From contig NZ_WHNP01000008.1 of assembly GCF_009362735.1 (NCBI RefSeq), forward strand, positions 62,001 to 126,000: DNA of 64,000 nucleotides, in the 5' to 3' direction. Position numbers and translations under genes: made by a program. Under the pieces are notes generated by a model. It was given only the letters and a program-made list of their open reading frames with translations. It ran no database searches and was not told where the DNA came from. Shown in pieces: positions 47,003 through 56,080 of the stretch (its first letter is position 1; each line of letters starts with the position of its first letter). This DNA comes from Paraburkholderia franconis. GTDB lineage: Bacteria; Pseudomonadota; Gammaproteobacteria; Burkholderiales; Burkholderiaceae.

Positions 47003-47908
47003 ATGCACATCCACCCGAATTTCGACCCCATCGCCATCCATCTGGGACCGCTGGCCGTCCGCTGGTACGGCCTGATGTATCTGGTCGCCTTCGTCATGGC
47101 GATCGTCGTGGGCCGCTTGCGCCTGCGTCTGCCGCATGTCGCAGCGCAAGGCTGGACTCCGAAGGATATCGACGACATGCTGTTTTACGGTGTGCTCGGC
47201 ACGATCCTCGGCGGACGTCTGGGCTATGTGCTGTTCTATAAAGCAAGCTGGTACTTCGCGCATCCGCTCGACATCTTCAAGGTCTGGGAAGGCGGCATGT
47301 CGTTTCACGGCGGCTTTCTCGGCGTGACGCTCGCGATGATGCTGTTCGCGTGGCAGCGCAAGCGCACGTGGCTTCAGGTGACGGACTTTGTCGCGCCGAT
47401 GGTGCCGACGGGTCTCGCGGCAGGGCGTCTCGGTAACTTCATCAACGGCGAGCTGTGGGGCCGCGTGACGTCGCCGGATGCACCGTGGGCAATGCTGTTC
47501 CCGGGCGCCGCGAACGAAGACGCGGGCTGGATCGCCGCGCATCCGGCGCAGGCCGCGCAATGGCATCTCGCCGATGTGTTCGCGCAATATCACATGCTGC
47601 CGCGCCATCCGTCGCAACTGTACGAGATCGCGCTCGAAGGCGTCGTGCTGTTCCTCGTGCTGTGGTTCTTCACGCGCAAGCCGCGTCCTGTCGGCGCGGC
47701 GTCGGCGGTGTTTCTGATCGGCTATGGTCTCGCGCGCTTCACGGTCGAGTTCGCGCGCGAGCCCGACGACTTCCTCGGCTTGCTGACGTTCGGTCTTTCG
47801 ATGGGTCAATGGCTGTCGCTGCCGATGATCATCGCGGGCATCCTGATGTTACTGTGGGCGTATCGGCGCGGCCGTCGCGACGCTGCGCAAACCGTCAACG
47901 CGAGCTGA
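47003..47908 (+). CDS. lgt: Phosphatidylglycerol-prolipoprotein diacylglyceryl transferase Lgt
   Basis: The first enzyme of lipoprotein maturation, in the inner membrane. 301 residues with seven hydrophobic segments. The signature [14 protein letters not shown] (141-154) and the essential H102 (SFHGGFLG) are present, with HPSQLYE near 204-210. Its substrates would include the DUF3443 lipoprotein. Stands alone between ilvD regulator and a terminator. Confidence 0.96.
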   Translation: MHIHPNFDPIAIHLGPLAVRWYGLMYLVAFVMAIVVGRLRLRLPHVAAQGWTPKDIDDMLFYGVLGTILGGRLGYVLFYKASWYFAHPLDIFKVWEGGMSFHGGFLGVTLAMMLFAWQRKRTWLQVTDFVAPMVPTGLAAGRLGNFINGELWGRVTSPDAPWAMLFPGAANEDAGWIAAHPAQAAQWHLADVFAQYHMLPRHPSQLYEIALEGVVLFLVLWFFTRKPRPVGAASAVFLIGYGLARFTVEFAREPDDFLGLLTFGLSMGQWLSLPMIIAGILMLLWAYRRGRRDAAQTVNAS

Positions 47909-47946
47909 GCGTCGCGTCACGTTCGCGTCCGTTCAGGCGGATATGA

Positions 47947-47974
47947 AAAACGCCACGGCATGCCGTGGCGTTTT
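47947..47974 (+). terminator. Bidirectional terminator lgt / SIMPL
   Basis: A 28-base perfect palindrome (AAAACGCCACGGCA and its complement) between convergent genes, with T residues after it on both strands. Confidence 0.8.
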
Positions 47975-48013
47975 CGTTTGCGGGTATTGGTTGGCCAGTG
48001 CGCTTGGTGCGCG

Positions 48014-48748
48014 TCACTTCATCTGCACCGATCCCGACACGCTGACCGTCACCGTCGACGTGCCGCCTTCGACAGGCACGGGCGCGGCGGCCTTCGCGCT
48101 GTTGCCATCGGCGCGCATGCTCATCATCATCACCGGGCGCGGCGGCACGCCGCCGTGGCCGACGTTTACTTCGCGGATCGAATAGCCGCTGTAGCCGAAC
48201 GCCTGCGCGGCGGCCGTGGCCTGCTGCCTGAACGATGCGATTGCCTGACCTGTCAGCTTTTGCTCGGCTGCGCGCTGCGCTTCCGGCGACAGCGAGAACT
48301 GCACGTTGCCGACCTGCATGATCGACGACAGTTGCCCCGCGAGCTTCGACGCCGCCGCGAAGTCGTGCGATTCCAGCACGATTTCCGTGCGGCCGCGCCA
48401 TGCGGAGATGCGCCCATCGCGGTCCGTCGACGGATAGATCGAGAACGCCCCCGTGCGCGCCGTCACGCCCGCGACGCCTTTCGCCTTTTGCAGCGCCTGG
48501 TCGGCGTGCTGGTTCAGCGTGCCCGTCAACGACGACGGATCGCTCGCTTCCTGTTCGAAGAACAGCGTGATATCGACGACGTCCTGCGGCACTTCGGCGC
48601 TCGCCTGCGCGTTCAGCGACAGGACGCCCGCAGGCTGATACTGCTGCACAACCGTTTGCGCATTTGCGTCGGCGGGCGTGAGCGCAAGCGCGAGAGGCGC
48701 CGCGCATGCGCCGGCGAGCGCCCACACGAGCGCTGATTTTTTCGTCAT
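48014..48748 (-). CDS. SIMPL domain (DUF541) periplasmic protein
   Basis: 244 residues with a signal peptide (SALVWALAGACAAPLALALTPADANA; cleavage near 30). The SIMPL domain begins VLSLNAQASAEVPQDVVDITLFFE, with repeated beta-alpha units and a C-terminal TVTVSVSGSVQM strand. Members form ring-like oligomers in the periplasm of unclear function. The start ATG 48748 was chosen for the signal peptide; in-frame upstream codons are in the neighbouring gap. Confidence 0.88.
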   Translation of the reverse strand: MTKKSALVWALAGACAAPLALALTPADANAQTVVQQYQPAGVLSLNAQASAEVPQDVVDITLFFEQEASDPSSLTGTLNQHADQALQKAKGVAGVTARTGAFSIYPSTDRDGRISAWRGRTEIVLESHDFAAASKLAGQLSSIMQVGNVQFSLSPEAQRAAEQKLTGQAIASFRQQATAAAQAFGYSGYSIREVNVGHGGVPPRPVMMMSMRADGNSAKAAAPVPVEGGTSTVTVSVSGSVQMK

Positions 48749-48968
48749 TGTTCGACTCCTTCGTTGAGCAGGTTGTGCGCGCATGCATCGACGGCGCGGC
48801 TTGCGTCGATCGTTCGACGCTCGCTCGTGGCATGGCGCTTGCGGGCGATTAGGCGTTTGAAAAGGCCATCTGGTTCCCCGAGTCCATTCGAGTATCGCTT
48901 CGAATGTGAGCACGCGACCCGATGCCGCGCGGTTCAAACACAGATCCGGGGCCGGCGCCCATCGAGCC

Positions 48969-49439
48969 TTATGCGGCTTGCTTCGCAAGCTGCTTCGTGA
49001 TGAACGTCCACTCGGCTTCGGTGACGGGCGTGATCGACAGACGATTGCCCTTCGCGAGCACGCGCATGTCGGCGAGTTCGGGATGCGCGCGCAACTCGGC
49101 GAGCGGAATCAACTGGATCTTCTTCTTGAACACGACGTCGACGAGCGTCCAGCGCGGCGTTTCCTGCGTCGATTTCGCGTCGTAGTACTCGCTCTTCGGA
49201 TCGAACTGGGTCGGATCGGGATAAGGCGTCGACGAGACTTCGGCGATGCCCGCAATGCCGGGCTCCGGGCAGCTCGAATGATAGAAGAGCACGCCGTCGC
49301 CGATCTTCATGATGTCGCGCATGAAATTGCGCGCCTGATAGTTGCGGACGCCCGTCCATGGCAGCGTGCGTTGCGGCGCCTTAGCGAGATCGTCGATGCT
49401 TGCTTCGTCCGGTTCGGACTTCATCAGCCAGTAGCGCAT
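48969..49439 (-). CDS. EVE domain protein
   Basis: A 156-residue EVE-domain protein of the PUA-like fold that binds modified bases in RNA or DNA. It opens MRYWLMKSEPDEASIDDL and has GVRNYQARNFMRDIMKIGD (30-48) and the YHSSCPEPGIAGIAEV loop (53-68), standard for this family. Stand-alone EVE proteins are widespread and of unknown cellular role. It lies downstream of the 6S RNA gene. Confidence 0.9.
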   Translation of the reverse strand: MRYWLMKSEPDEASIDDLAKAPQRTLPWTGVRNYQARNFMRDIMKIGDGVLFYHSSCPEPGIAGIAEVSSTPYPDPTQFDPKSEYYDAKSTQETPRWTLVDVVFKKKIQLIPLAELRAHPELADMRVLAKGNRLSITPVTEAEWTFITKQLAKQAA

Positions 49440-49506
49440 GAGTCGATTGAACGTGAAGAGAAGGAAAGGGTTTGCCGATCAGTTCTCGCACAGGTAAGCG
49501 CGCAAA

Positions 49507-49690
49507 GAAAAACGGCACCGGACAAAGTCCGATGCCGTTTGTTGGGTCCCCGCCATAGCCGCTAGGCCGGCATCCTGAACCTGAGGTTCAGAATTGGTCG
49601 CAGTTAGCAGCACTTCGGGTACATCAGACTGAGTGACGCGCACGCCCGTGCTACAAATTTCCGCAACCGTGCACATAGCATTGGTTCAAG
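49507..49690 (-). ncRNA. ssrS: 6S RNA
   Basis: The minus-strand sequence contains the CTGCGACCAATTCTGAACC and CAGGTTCAGGATGCCGGCC blocks of beta-proteobacterial 6S RNA and ends in a strong terminator (14-bp stem 49510-49523 with 49527-49540, one mismatch, followed by TTTTTC). 6S RNA binds the sigma-70 holoenzyme and mimics an open promoter. The zapA-ssrS order matches other proteobacteria. The 5' end is approximate; a TATATT box sits near 49697-49703. It carries an incidental open frame with no coding value. Confidence 0.85.
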
Positions 49691-49787
49691 GAATATATGA
49701 CCTTGGCGAACCAGGCAGGGAAGCTGAAAAACGTTTGCTCTACAACATGGGCCTGATTGCCGGTCAATCAAGCCTATCAAGATTCAT

Positions 49788-50102
49788 TTACTGCACGCTG
49801 TACTGTTGAATAACAGTGCCCAGCTGCTCGTTCATCTGGTGCATTGTACGCCGGATTTCCTCGGCGGGAAACGATTCTCCGTGACGTACGCTGGCTTGCA
49901 GCCTAAGCAGTTCCGATGCCAGCGACAGCGCCGCCATCACCGCGATACGGTCCTGGCCGCGCACGTTGCTGTTGGCACGGATCTTCGTCATCTCGGCGTC
50001 GACACGCGCGACCGCTTCGAGCAGCGCCGTCTCCGTTTCCGGCGAGCAGGCGAGGCGATAGGACTGGCCGAGAATCGACACGTCGATCTGCTTCGTGGTC
50101 AT
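49788..50102 (-). CDS. zapA: Cell division protein ZapA
   Basis: A 104-residue FtsZ-associated protein that bundles FtsZ filaments. It starts MTTKQIDVSILGQSYRLAC (the ZapA core) followed by a long helix (LLEAVARVDAEMTKIRA...; ASELLRLQ). Overlaps the upstream zapB-like gene by 4 bases. Upstream of the 6S RNA gene, the usual order. Confidence 0.94.
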   Translation of the reverse strand: MTTKQIDVSILGQSYRLACSPETETALLEAVARVDAEMTKIRANSNVRGQDRIAVMAALSLASELLRLQASVRHGESFPAEEIRRTMHQMNEQLGTVIQQYSVQ

Positions 50103-50464
50103 GCATTTTCTCCGTGGCGGGTCGCGTCGTTGTTCGCGTCGTGAGTGGCCTGCGCCTGCTGTTCGGGCGCGAGGAGATCGAGTTGATTGTCGGGCTCGTT
50201 ATGACCACGCGCGCGTGGCAGCTTCTCGAGGATCGCGTTCAGACGCACCTGGGCGTCGTCGATCTTCGCGGACAGCGCATCGCGCTCCGCCTGCAGTGCG
50301 TTGCGTTCTTCACGGATCTGTTCGAGTTCTGCGCGGGTGGATTCGCATTCGGCATGCGCTTGCGCAAGCTGTTCTTCGAGCGCGATGCGCGCCTCGTTAT
50401 AGCGCTGGCTGATCTCGATCAGCCGGCCGATGTTCTGTGACAGTGTTTCGAGTTCGGTGAGCAT
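50099..50464 (-). CDS. ZapB-like coiled-coil protein
   Basis: 121 residues with residues about 1-82 in one amphipathic coiled coil (EEQLAQAHAECESTRAELEQ), then a polar tail. It resembles the small ZapB-like proteins encoded before zapA and is probably a partner of ZapA in Z-ring assembly. No other domain. Its start is divergent from the B12 leader region. Confidence 0.75.
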   Translation of the reverse strand: MLTELETLSQNIGRLIEISQRYNEARIALEEQLAQAHAECESTRAELEQIREERNALQAERDALSAKIDDAQVRLNAILEKLPRARGHNEPDNQLDLLAPEQQAQATHDANNDATRHGENA

Positions 50465-50523
50465 GTGCTGCGTCCTCTAAAGACATGGCATTCTAGCGCG
50501 GAATGTCGCACGCTCGGACATTT

Positions 50524-50621
50524 GTCTCGTTTCGAGACGTAACAGTAGCGCGTTAAAGCCGCATTATCCAGGTGTCTCGCCGCGTTTAACGCATTTTTAC
50601 CCCTTAAAAAGGGGCTTTTTT
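50524..50621 (+). ncRNA. Candidate structured RNA with orphan terminator
   Basis: Three consecutive hairpins on the plus strand: GTCTCG-TTT-CGAGAC (50524-50538), GCGTTAAA (50550-50557) with TTTAACGC (50585-50592), and CCCCTT-AAA-AAGGGG (50600-50614) followed by CTTTTTT (50615-50621). The last is a classical terminator, yet no plus-strand gene lies upstream. This suggests a short noncoding transcript or a transcription block before the B12 riboswitch. No clear promoter is visible. Confidence 0.4.
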
Positions 50622-50695
50622 AACAGTCCCTCTTTGGACATTCGTACGATGTCCCGCGTTTCTTGACGCGTTTGCTCACCACTTCTACACTTGCG

Positions 50696-50938
50696 GCACT
50701 TTGGTGCCCGCGCACGGTATCGCGCCGCGCGCAGTTAAACGGGAAGCAGGGAGCGAAGTCCTCCAGGACGAGCCAACCTGCGCTGTCCTCGCAACGGTAC
50801 AACGATCGCAGTTCCTGCAGGTCGACCCAATGCACGCGTTGAACCTATGTGTTCGAACGCCGTGCGAGAAGCCACTGCGCGTTGCGCGCGGGAAGGCGGG
50901 TCGGCACGTCGTCAGCCCGGATACCGGCCAGAGGCAAG
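50696..50938 (+). promoter_or_regulatory. Cobalamin riboswitch
   Basis: Conserved blocks of the B12 aptamer occur in order: AAACGGGAAGCAGG (50737-50750), CTGCGCTGTCCTCGCAAC (about 50778-50795), GAAGCCACTGCGC (about 50869-50881), GCGGGAAGGC (50888-50898) and the B12-box remnant CAGCCCGGATACCGGCC. It ends about 70 bases before the btuB ATG. A GGGGCG-GGT-CGCCCC hairpin (50938-50952) could be the expression platform. B12 would switch off btuB and probably the whole downstream operon. Confidence 0.9.
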
Positions 50939-51010
50939 GGGCGGGTCGCCCCCTGGACAGGCAACGGCCCACGAGGAGCGGGTCGCGCATAGGCCCACAG
51001 GACTCTTTCG

Positions 51011-53014
51011 ATGCTCACCCCGCTGTTTCCGCGCGTTGCGCGTGCGCCGTACGCTGCGCTTGCCGTCCTTGCATACGCACTCTCGTGTGCACCGTCCGCC
51101 GCTTGCGCGCAAACCGACGCGCAGTCTCAAGCGCAGTCTCCGGATCATCACGCGGACTCATCCGCCACGACGACGGATCGACCGGACAGCGGCACCGGCA
51201 AGCCTTCCGCAAAACCCTCTGCCTCGACCATCTCGACGGACGCCGGCACCGATGCGTCGACACTCTCGCCCATCGTCGTCACCGCGGAGCGCGGCGCCCA
51301 ACGTCTCGCCGATGCCATTCCGCAGACCACGCAGTTCGACGCGCAAGACATCGCCGATACGACGGCACGCGATCTGCCCGGGCTGCTGCAGCTCGCACCC
51401 GGCGCGCAGATCGTGCGCAACGGTGGTCCCGGCTCGACGTCGAGTCTCTTTCTGCGGGGCGCGTCGGCGACGCAATCGCTCGTGCTGATCGACGGCGTGC
51501 GCGTCGATTCGGTGAGCCAGGGCAGCGCGCAGCTCGAGCAGATTCCGCTCGACCAGATCGATCATGTCGAAGTGGTCAACGGCAATGTGTCGGCGCTGTA
51601 CGGCTCGGGCGCGATCGGCGGGGTCGTGCAGGTGTTCATTAAGGACGGCGGCAATCATCCGCCGCGCTTTCACTTCGAGCTCGAATACGGCAGCTATCAC
51701 ACGCAGCGGCAGTCGGCAGGCGTGGACGGCTCGCTCGACAAGGACGGCAAGACCACCTTCAGCGTCACGCTCGCGCGCGCGAAGACGGATGGCTTCTCGT
51801 CGATCGATCCCGCGCTCGCGCCCGTCAATCCGAACGCGAACGGCTACTTCAACGAGAGCGTGAGCGCGTCGCTGCGTCACAGGTTCAACGACCGATGGGC
51901 CGTGGGCCTGCGCTATTTCCAGTCGAACGGCAACGACAGCTTCGACAATCCGTTCGGCCTGCCCACCGATCTCAACAATCTGCACAGCAAGGTGCAGATG
52001 GCGTCGGCCTTCGCGAACGGCAAGCTCACCGACTGGTGGACGACGCACTTCATCGCCGCGACGGGCAACGATCGCAGCAACACGGCCCTCAACGGCGACT
52101 ATCTGTACCGCTTCGATTCGGACAACCGTCAGTACACTTGGCAGAACGATTTGACGTTTGCGCGCGATCACAAGCTGCAGATCGGCTATGAGCATCTGGA
52201 CCAGACGCTCGATTCGAATCAGTACACGGCACCCGACCGCCACGTGAACTCGATGTTCGCGGGCTACTCGGGGCGCCTGGGCAACAACCAGATTCAGGCG
52301 AATGTGCGGCGCGACCAGTACTCGGATTTCGGCGGGGCCAACAGTTACTATCTCGGCTATGGATACGACTTCGACGAGCACTGGAAGGCGACTGCAAGCT
52401 GGTCCGATGCGTTCCGCGCGCCGAGCTTCAACGACCTGTACTACCCGTTCAGCGGCAATCCGCTGATCCAGCCGGAGCGCAGCCATTCCGTCGAGGCGGC
52501 CTTGCAGTACGCATCGGATGCGCTGGGCCTGATGAAGCTCACTGCATTCGAGACGCGCTATACGAACCTGATCGACTATGTGCAGACGATGCCGGGCATC
52601 TACGTTGCAGAGAACGTCGGTCATGCGAAGGTGCAGGGCATCGAAGGATCGTGGGCGGGACATGTCGGCAGGACCGATGTGCGCGTGGCCGTGACGTTCC
52701 AGAATCCCGTCGACGAAGACACGCACACCGATCTGAACCGGCGCGCGCGTCACTTCGCGTCGTTCACCGCGAACCGCAATATCGGCAGCTGGCGCGTGGG
52801 CGGGGAATGGATTCTGAGCGGCGAGCGCGTCGATGGCGGCACGCCGCTCGGCGGTTATGGCATCGTGAATCTGGCCGCGCGCTACCGTATCACGAAGGCA
52901 TGGTATGTGGCCGCGCAGATCCAGAATCTCTTCGACAAGGACTATGAACTCGCCTACACGTACAACACGCCGCGGCGCGGCGCGTACATCACGCTTGGCT
53001 GGCAGCAGCAGTAA
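51011..53014 (+). CDS. btuB: TonB-dependent cobalamin receptor BtuB
   Basis: The outer-membrane B12 receptor, 667 residues. Signal peptide to about AQT, then a linker rich in Ser, Thr, Asp, a TonB box LSPIVVTA (about 84-91) and the plug domain (LPGLLQLAPGAQIVRNGGP), followed by a 22-strand-type barrel ending GAYITLGWQQQ. Directly behind the cobalamin riboswitch. It may share ligand range with corrinoids. Confidence 0.9.
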   Translation: MLTPLFPRVARAPYAALAVLAYALSCAPSAACAQTDAQSQAQSPDHHADSSATTTDRPDSGTGKPSAKPSASTISTDAGTDASTLSPIVVTAERGAQRLADAIPQTTQFDAQDIADTTARDLPGLLQLAPGAQIVRNGGPGSTSSLFLRGASATQSLVLIDGVRVDSVSQGSAQLEQIPLDQIDHVEVVNGNVSALYGSGAIGGVVQVFIKDGGNHPPRFHFELEYGSYHTQRQSAGVDGSLDKDGKTTFSVTLARAKTDGFSSIDPALAPVNPNANGYFNESVSASLRHRFNDRWAVGLRYFQSNGNDSFDNPFGLPTDLNNLHSKVQMASAFANGKLTDWWTTHFIAATGNDRSNTALNGDYLYRFDSDNRQYTWQNDLTFARDHKLQIGYEHLDQTLDSNQYTAPDRHVNSMFAGYSGRLGNNQIQANVRRDQYSDFGGANSYYLGYGYDFDEHWKATASWSDAFRAPSFNDLYYPFSGNPLIQPERSHSVEAALQYASDALGLMKLTAFETRYTNLIDYVQTMPGIYVAENVGHAKVQGIEGSWAGHVGRTDVRVAVTFQNPVDEDTHTDLNRRARHFASFTANRNIGSWRVGGEWILSGERVDGGTPLGGYGIVNLAARYRITKAWYVAAQIQNLFDKDYELAYTYNTPRRGAYITLGWQQQ

Positions 53015-53020
53015 CACGCG

Positions 53021-54070
53021 ATGAACGGCGCCGTGCAACGTCAGCCCATTCATGTCGCGCGAAGCATGAGCGCGAAGCGCGCGCTCGCGATCTGGGCCGC
53101 GCTCGCCGTTGCCGCGCTCGTCGTGTTCGTGGCGTCGCTCGCGTTGGGCAGCGTGAGCGTTGCGCCGCTTCGCGTGTTCGCTGCGTTGCTGCCGTCGCAT
53201 GATGCAGCGGGCGATCTCGCTGTCGAGATCGTTCGCACGCTGCGCCTGCCGCGCGCGCTCGCGGGCTTCGGATGCGGCGCGCTGCTCGCGCTCGCGGGCG
53301 CGTTGCTACAGGTGCTGTTGCGCAATCCGCTCGCCGAGCCGTATGTCCTCGGCGTGTCGGGCGGCGCGGCGAGCTTCGCGCTCGTCGCGATGATCACGGG
53401 CTGCGCATGGTGGCTCGTCGATGTATCCGCGTTCGCCGGCGCGTTCGCATCGATCCTGCTCGTGCTCGGCCTCGCGCGCGGCGCATTGTGGCGCGGGGAG
53501 CCGCAGGACGCGTCGCCGCGTCTTCTGCTGACGGGCGCCGTGATCGCAGCGGGGTGGGGCGCCATCATCACGCTGCTGCTGACCGTTGCACCCGACAGCC
53601 GTTTGCGCGGCATGCTGTTCTGGCTCACCGGCGATCTGAACGGCGGCGGCATGCCGTGGCTCGCGCTTGCCGCGTTGTGCGTGGCGTTGATCGCAATCGT
53701 GCCCGCCGCTCCGCAGCTCAATGTGCTGCTGCGCGGAGATGCAGCGGCGCAGGCGCTCGGCGTGCCCGTGATGCGCGCGCGGCTGCGCGTGTATCTCGTC
53801 GCATCGCTGGCGGCCGCGGCGGCCGTGACGACGGGCGGCACGATCGGCTTCGTCGGGCTCGTCGTGCCGCACATGCTGCGTCTCGCGTTCGGCAACGACC
53901 AGCGGATGCTGTTGCCCGCGGCCGCGCTCGGCGGCGGCGTCGCCGTGATGGGCGCCGATCTGATCGCGCGCATCGTGATCGCGCCCGCTCAGTTGCCCGT
54001 CGGCGTGATCACGGCATTGACGGGCGTGCCCGTGTTTCTGTGGATGCTGTTGCGGCGGAGGCGCGCATGA
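53021..54070 (+). CDS. btuC: B12 ABC transporter permease (FecCD family, BtuC)
   Basis: A 349-residue inner-membrane permease of the iron-siderophore/B12 class with about ten helices. It contains PLAEPYVLGVSGGAASFA (about 105-122) and GFVGLVVPHMLRLAFG (about 280-295), marks of this family. Begins 6 bases after btuB and overlaps the ATPase gene (ATGA). B12 rather than siderophore uptake follows from the riboswitch and neighbours. Confidence 0.92.
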   Translation: MNGAVQRQPIHVARSMSAKRALAIWAALAVAALVVFVASLALGSVSVAPLRVFAALLPSHDAAGDLAVEIVRTLRLPRALAGFGCGALLALAGALLQVLLRNPLAEPYVLGVSGGAASFALVAMITGCAWWLVDVSAFAGAFASILLVLGLARGALWRGEPQDASPRLLLTGAVIAAGWGAIITLLLTVAPDSRLRGMLFWLTGDLNGGGMPWLALAALCVALIAIVPAAPQLNVLLRGDAAAQALGVPVMRARLRVYLVASLAAAAAVTTGGTIGFVGLVVPHMLRLAFGNDQRMLLPAAALGGGVAVMGADLIARIVIAPAQLPVGVITALTGVPVFLWMLLRRRRA

Positions 54071-54885
54071 ACGCCCGCGCCGCGATCGAACTCACGCTGC
54101 GCGCCGACCGGCTGACGTTGCGCGCGGGCACGCGCACGCTGCTCGACGATTTCACGCATACGTTCCATCCGGGCGAGGTCTGGTGCATCGCCGGGCCGAA
54201 CGGCGCGGGCAAGACCACATTGATCTCGACGCTCGCCGGTCTGCTGCATCCGGCAAAAGGTCATGTCGAGCTCGACGGCATGCGCGTGAACGATTGGCCG
54301 CTCGCGCGGCTCGCGCAGCGCCGCGCGCTGATGCCGCAAGCGTCGCACGATGCGTTCAGCGCGAGCGTGCTCGATATCGTCCTGCTGAACCGCTTTCCGC
54401 ATCTGGCCGGCTGGGGCTGGGAGCGCGACGAGGACCGCGCGGCTGCGCATGCGGCGCTCGATACGCTCGGTCTCGCCGATTTCGCTTCGCGCGATGTGCT
54501 GTCGCTGTCGGGCGGCGAGCGACAGCGCGTCGCGCTCGCGGCCGTGCTGTGCCAGGACGCGCCGTTGCTGCTGCTCGACGAGCCGCTCGCGCATCTGGAC
54601 CTGCATCATCAGATCGATTGCCTCGAAGCATTGAACGCATGGACGCGCGGCGCCGGGCGTACAGTGATGTTCTCGTGTCACGATCTGAATCTCGCGCGGC
54701 GTTTCGCAACGCATGCGCTGCTGCTCGAAGGCAATGGCGCCGCGCATGCGGGGCCCGTGCACGATGTGTTGACGCCGCCGCTCGCGAGCCGCGCATTCGG
54801 CTATCCGCTCGTGCTGATCCGCGATGGCGACGACGAAGCGCTGATTCCGGCAACGCGTCCATCGGCTCGCACCGGCCCTGCATGA
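54067..54885 (+). CDS. btuD: B12 ABC transporter ATP-binding protein (BtuD)
   Basis: 272 residues; Walker A GPNGAGKT, signature LSGGERQRVALA and Walker B LLLLDEPLAHLD, all intact. FecE/BtuD-like. Starts inside the btuC stop (ATGA), so the two membrane-complex subunits are coupled. A C-terminal extension of about 25 residues follows the last conserved helix. Confidence 0.93.
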   Translation: MNARAAIELTLRADRLTLRAGTRTLLDDFTHTFHPGEVWCIAGPNGAGKTTLISTLAGLLHPAKGHVELDGMRVNDWPLARLAQRRALMPQASHDAFSASVLDIVLLNRFPHLAGWGWERDEDRAAAHAALDTLGLADFASRDVLSLSGGERQRVALAAVLCQDAPLLLLDEPLAHLDLHHQIDCLEALNAWTRGAGRTVMFSCHDLNLARRFATHALLLEGNGAAHAGPVHDVLTPPLASRAFGYPLVLIRDGDDEALIPATRPSARTGPA

Positions 54886-54924
54886 ACCGCGTTTTTTACG
54901 CAGACACCTTACGCAGATACGAAC

Positions 54925-55995
54925 ATGACCACTTCGCCCTCACTGCCCGCTTTGTCCGCCCTGCCTGTTGTCGAGCCGCTCGAACAGACGCTGCGCGCCG
55001 AAATGCAACGCGTCATCGATCTGAAGACCAAGCCGCCCGGCAGCCTCGGCCAACTCGAAGCGCTCGCGTTGCAGATGGGCATGATCCAGCGGACGACACA
55101 GCCCGCGATCGTGCGTCCCGCGATGATCGTCTTCGCCGCCGACCACGGCATCGCGAACGCGGGCGTGAGTCCTTATCCGCAAGCCGTGACGGCGCAGATG
55201 GTGCTGAACTTTCTCGCGGGCGGCGCGGCGATCAACGCGTTCAGCCGCGTCGCGGGCCTCGAGCTCGAAGTGGTGAACGCGGGCGTCGCCTACGATTTCG
55301 CGCCGCATGAAAGACTCGTCGACATACCCATCGGCAAGGGCACGCGCAACTTCGCGCAAGAACCGGCGATGACGCGCGACGAAGCGCTCGCCGCGATGCG
55401 CGCGGGGGTGGAGCGCGTGCGTCATCATGCGGCGCTGGGTACCAACGTGATCGGCTTCGGCGAGATGGGGATCGCGAACACGTCGTCGGCTGCGTGTTTG
55501 ATGAGCCGGCTGTGCAGCATTTCAATCGACGAATGCGTCGGACGCGGCACGGGTCTCGACGACGCCGGCCTCGCGAAGAAGCGCGACGTGCTGGCAGCGG
55601 CGCTCGCGTATCACGCTGCGCCCGACGATCCGCTCGACGTGCTCGCGACGTTCGGCGGCTTCGAGATCGCGATGATGGCGGGCGCGTATCTCGCGGCGGC
55701 GCAAGCGCGTATGACGATCGTCGTCGACGGCTTCATCGCGTCGTCGGCGTTGCTGGTCGCCGATGCATTCGCGCCCGCCGTGCGCGACTACTGCGTGTTC
55801 GCGCATGCATCGAACGAGGCGGGGCACCGGCGCATGCTCGATCACTTCGGCGCCGCGCCGCTGCTCACGCTCGATCTGCGTCTTGGCGAAGGCACGGGCG
55901 CGGCGCTGGCGATGCCGCTGCTGCGCGCGGCCGTTGCGTTCATCAACGAGATGGCGAGCTTCGAATCGGCGGGTGTCGCGCAACGCGACGCGTGA
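54925..55995 (+). CDS. cobT: Nicotinate-nucleotide:DMB phosphoribosyltransferase CobT
   Basis: It makes alpha-ribazole phosphate from nicotinate mononucleotide and a lower-ligand base. 356 residues with the family-typical KTKPPGSLG (34-42), FAADHGIANAGVSPYP (70-85) and the catalytic glutamate E322 in GEGTGAA. Lower-ligand activation and nucleotide-loop assembly begin here; the base (usually 5,6-dimethylbenzimidazole) must come from elsewhere. Lies 39 bases after btuD. Confidence 0.95.
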   Translation: MTTSPSLPALSALPVVEPLEQTLRAEMQRVIDLKTKPPGSLGQLEALALQMGMIQRTTQPAIVRPAMIVFAADHGIANAGVSPYPQAVTAQMVLNFLAGGAAINAFSRVAGLELEVVNAGVAYDFAPHERLVDIPIGKGTRNFAQEPAMTRDEALAAMRAGVERVRHHAALGTNVIGFGEMGIANTSSAACLMSRLCSISIDECVGRGTGLDDAGLAKKRDVLAAALAYHAAPDDPLDVLATFGGFEIAMMAGAYLAAAQARMTIVVDGFIASSALLVADAFAPAVRDYCVFAHASNEAGHRRMLDHFGAAPLLTLDLRLGEGTGAALAMPLLRAAVAFINEMASFESAGVAQRDA

Positions 55996-56080
55996 TGCCA
56001 GGCGCGCGCAAGAACAGGGGCGTCCGGATGAACCGTGAAGGGTTAAATCGTGAAGAGCGAACCGCAAGCGACGGCCATCG

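Noticed and set aside
49479..49676. Open frame inside the 6S RNA region
   Set aside because: It coincides with the conserved 6S RNA sequence and its terminator; no ribosome site.
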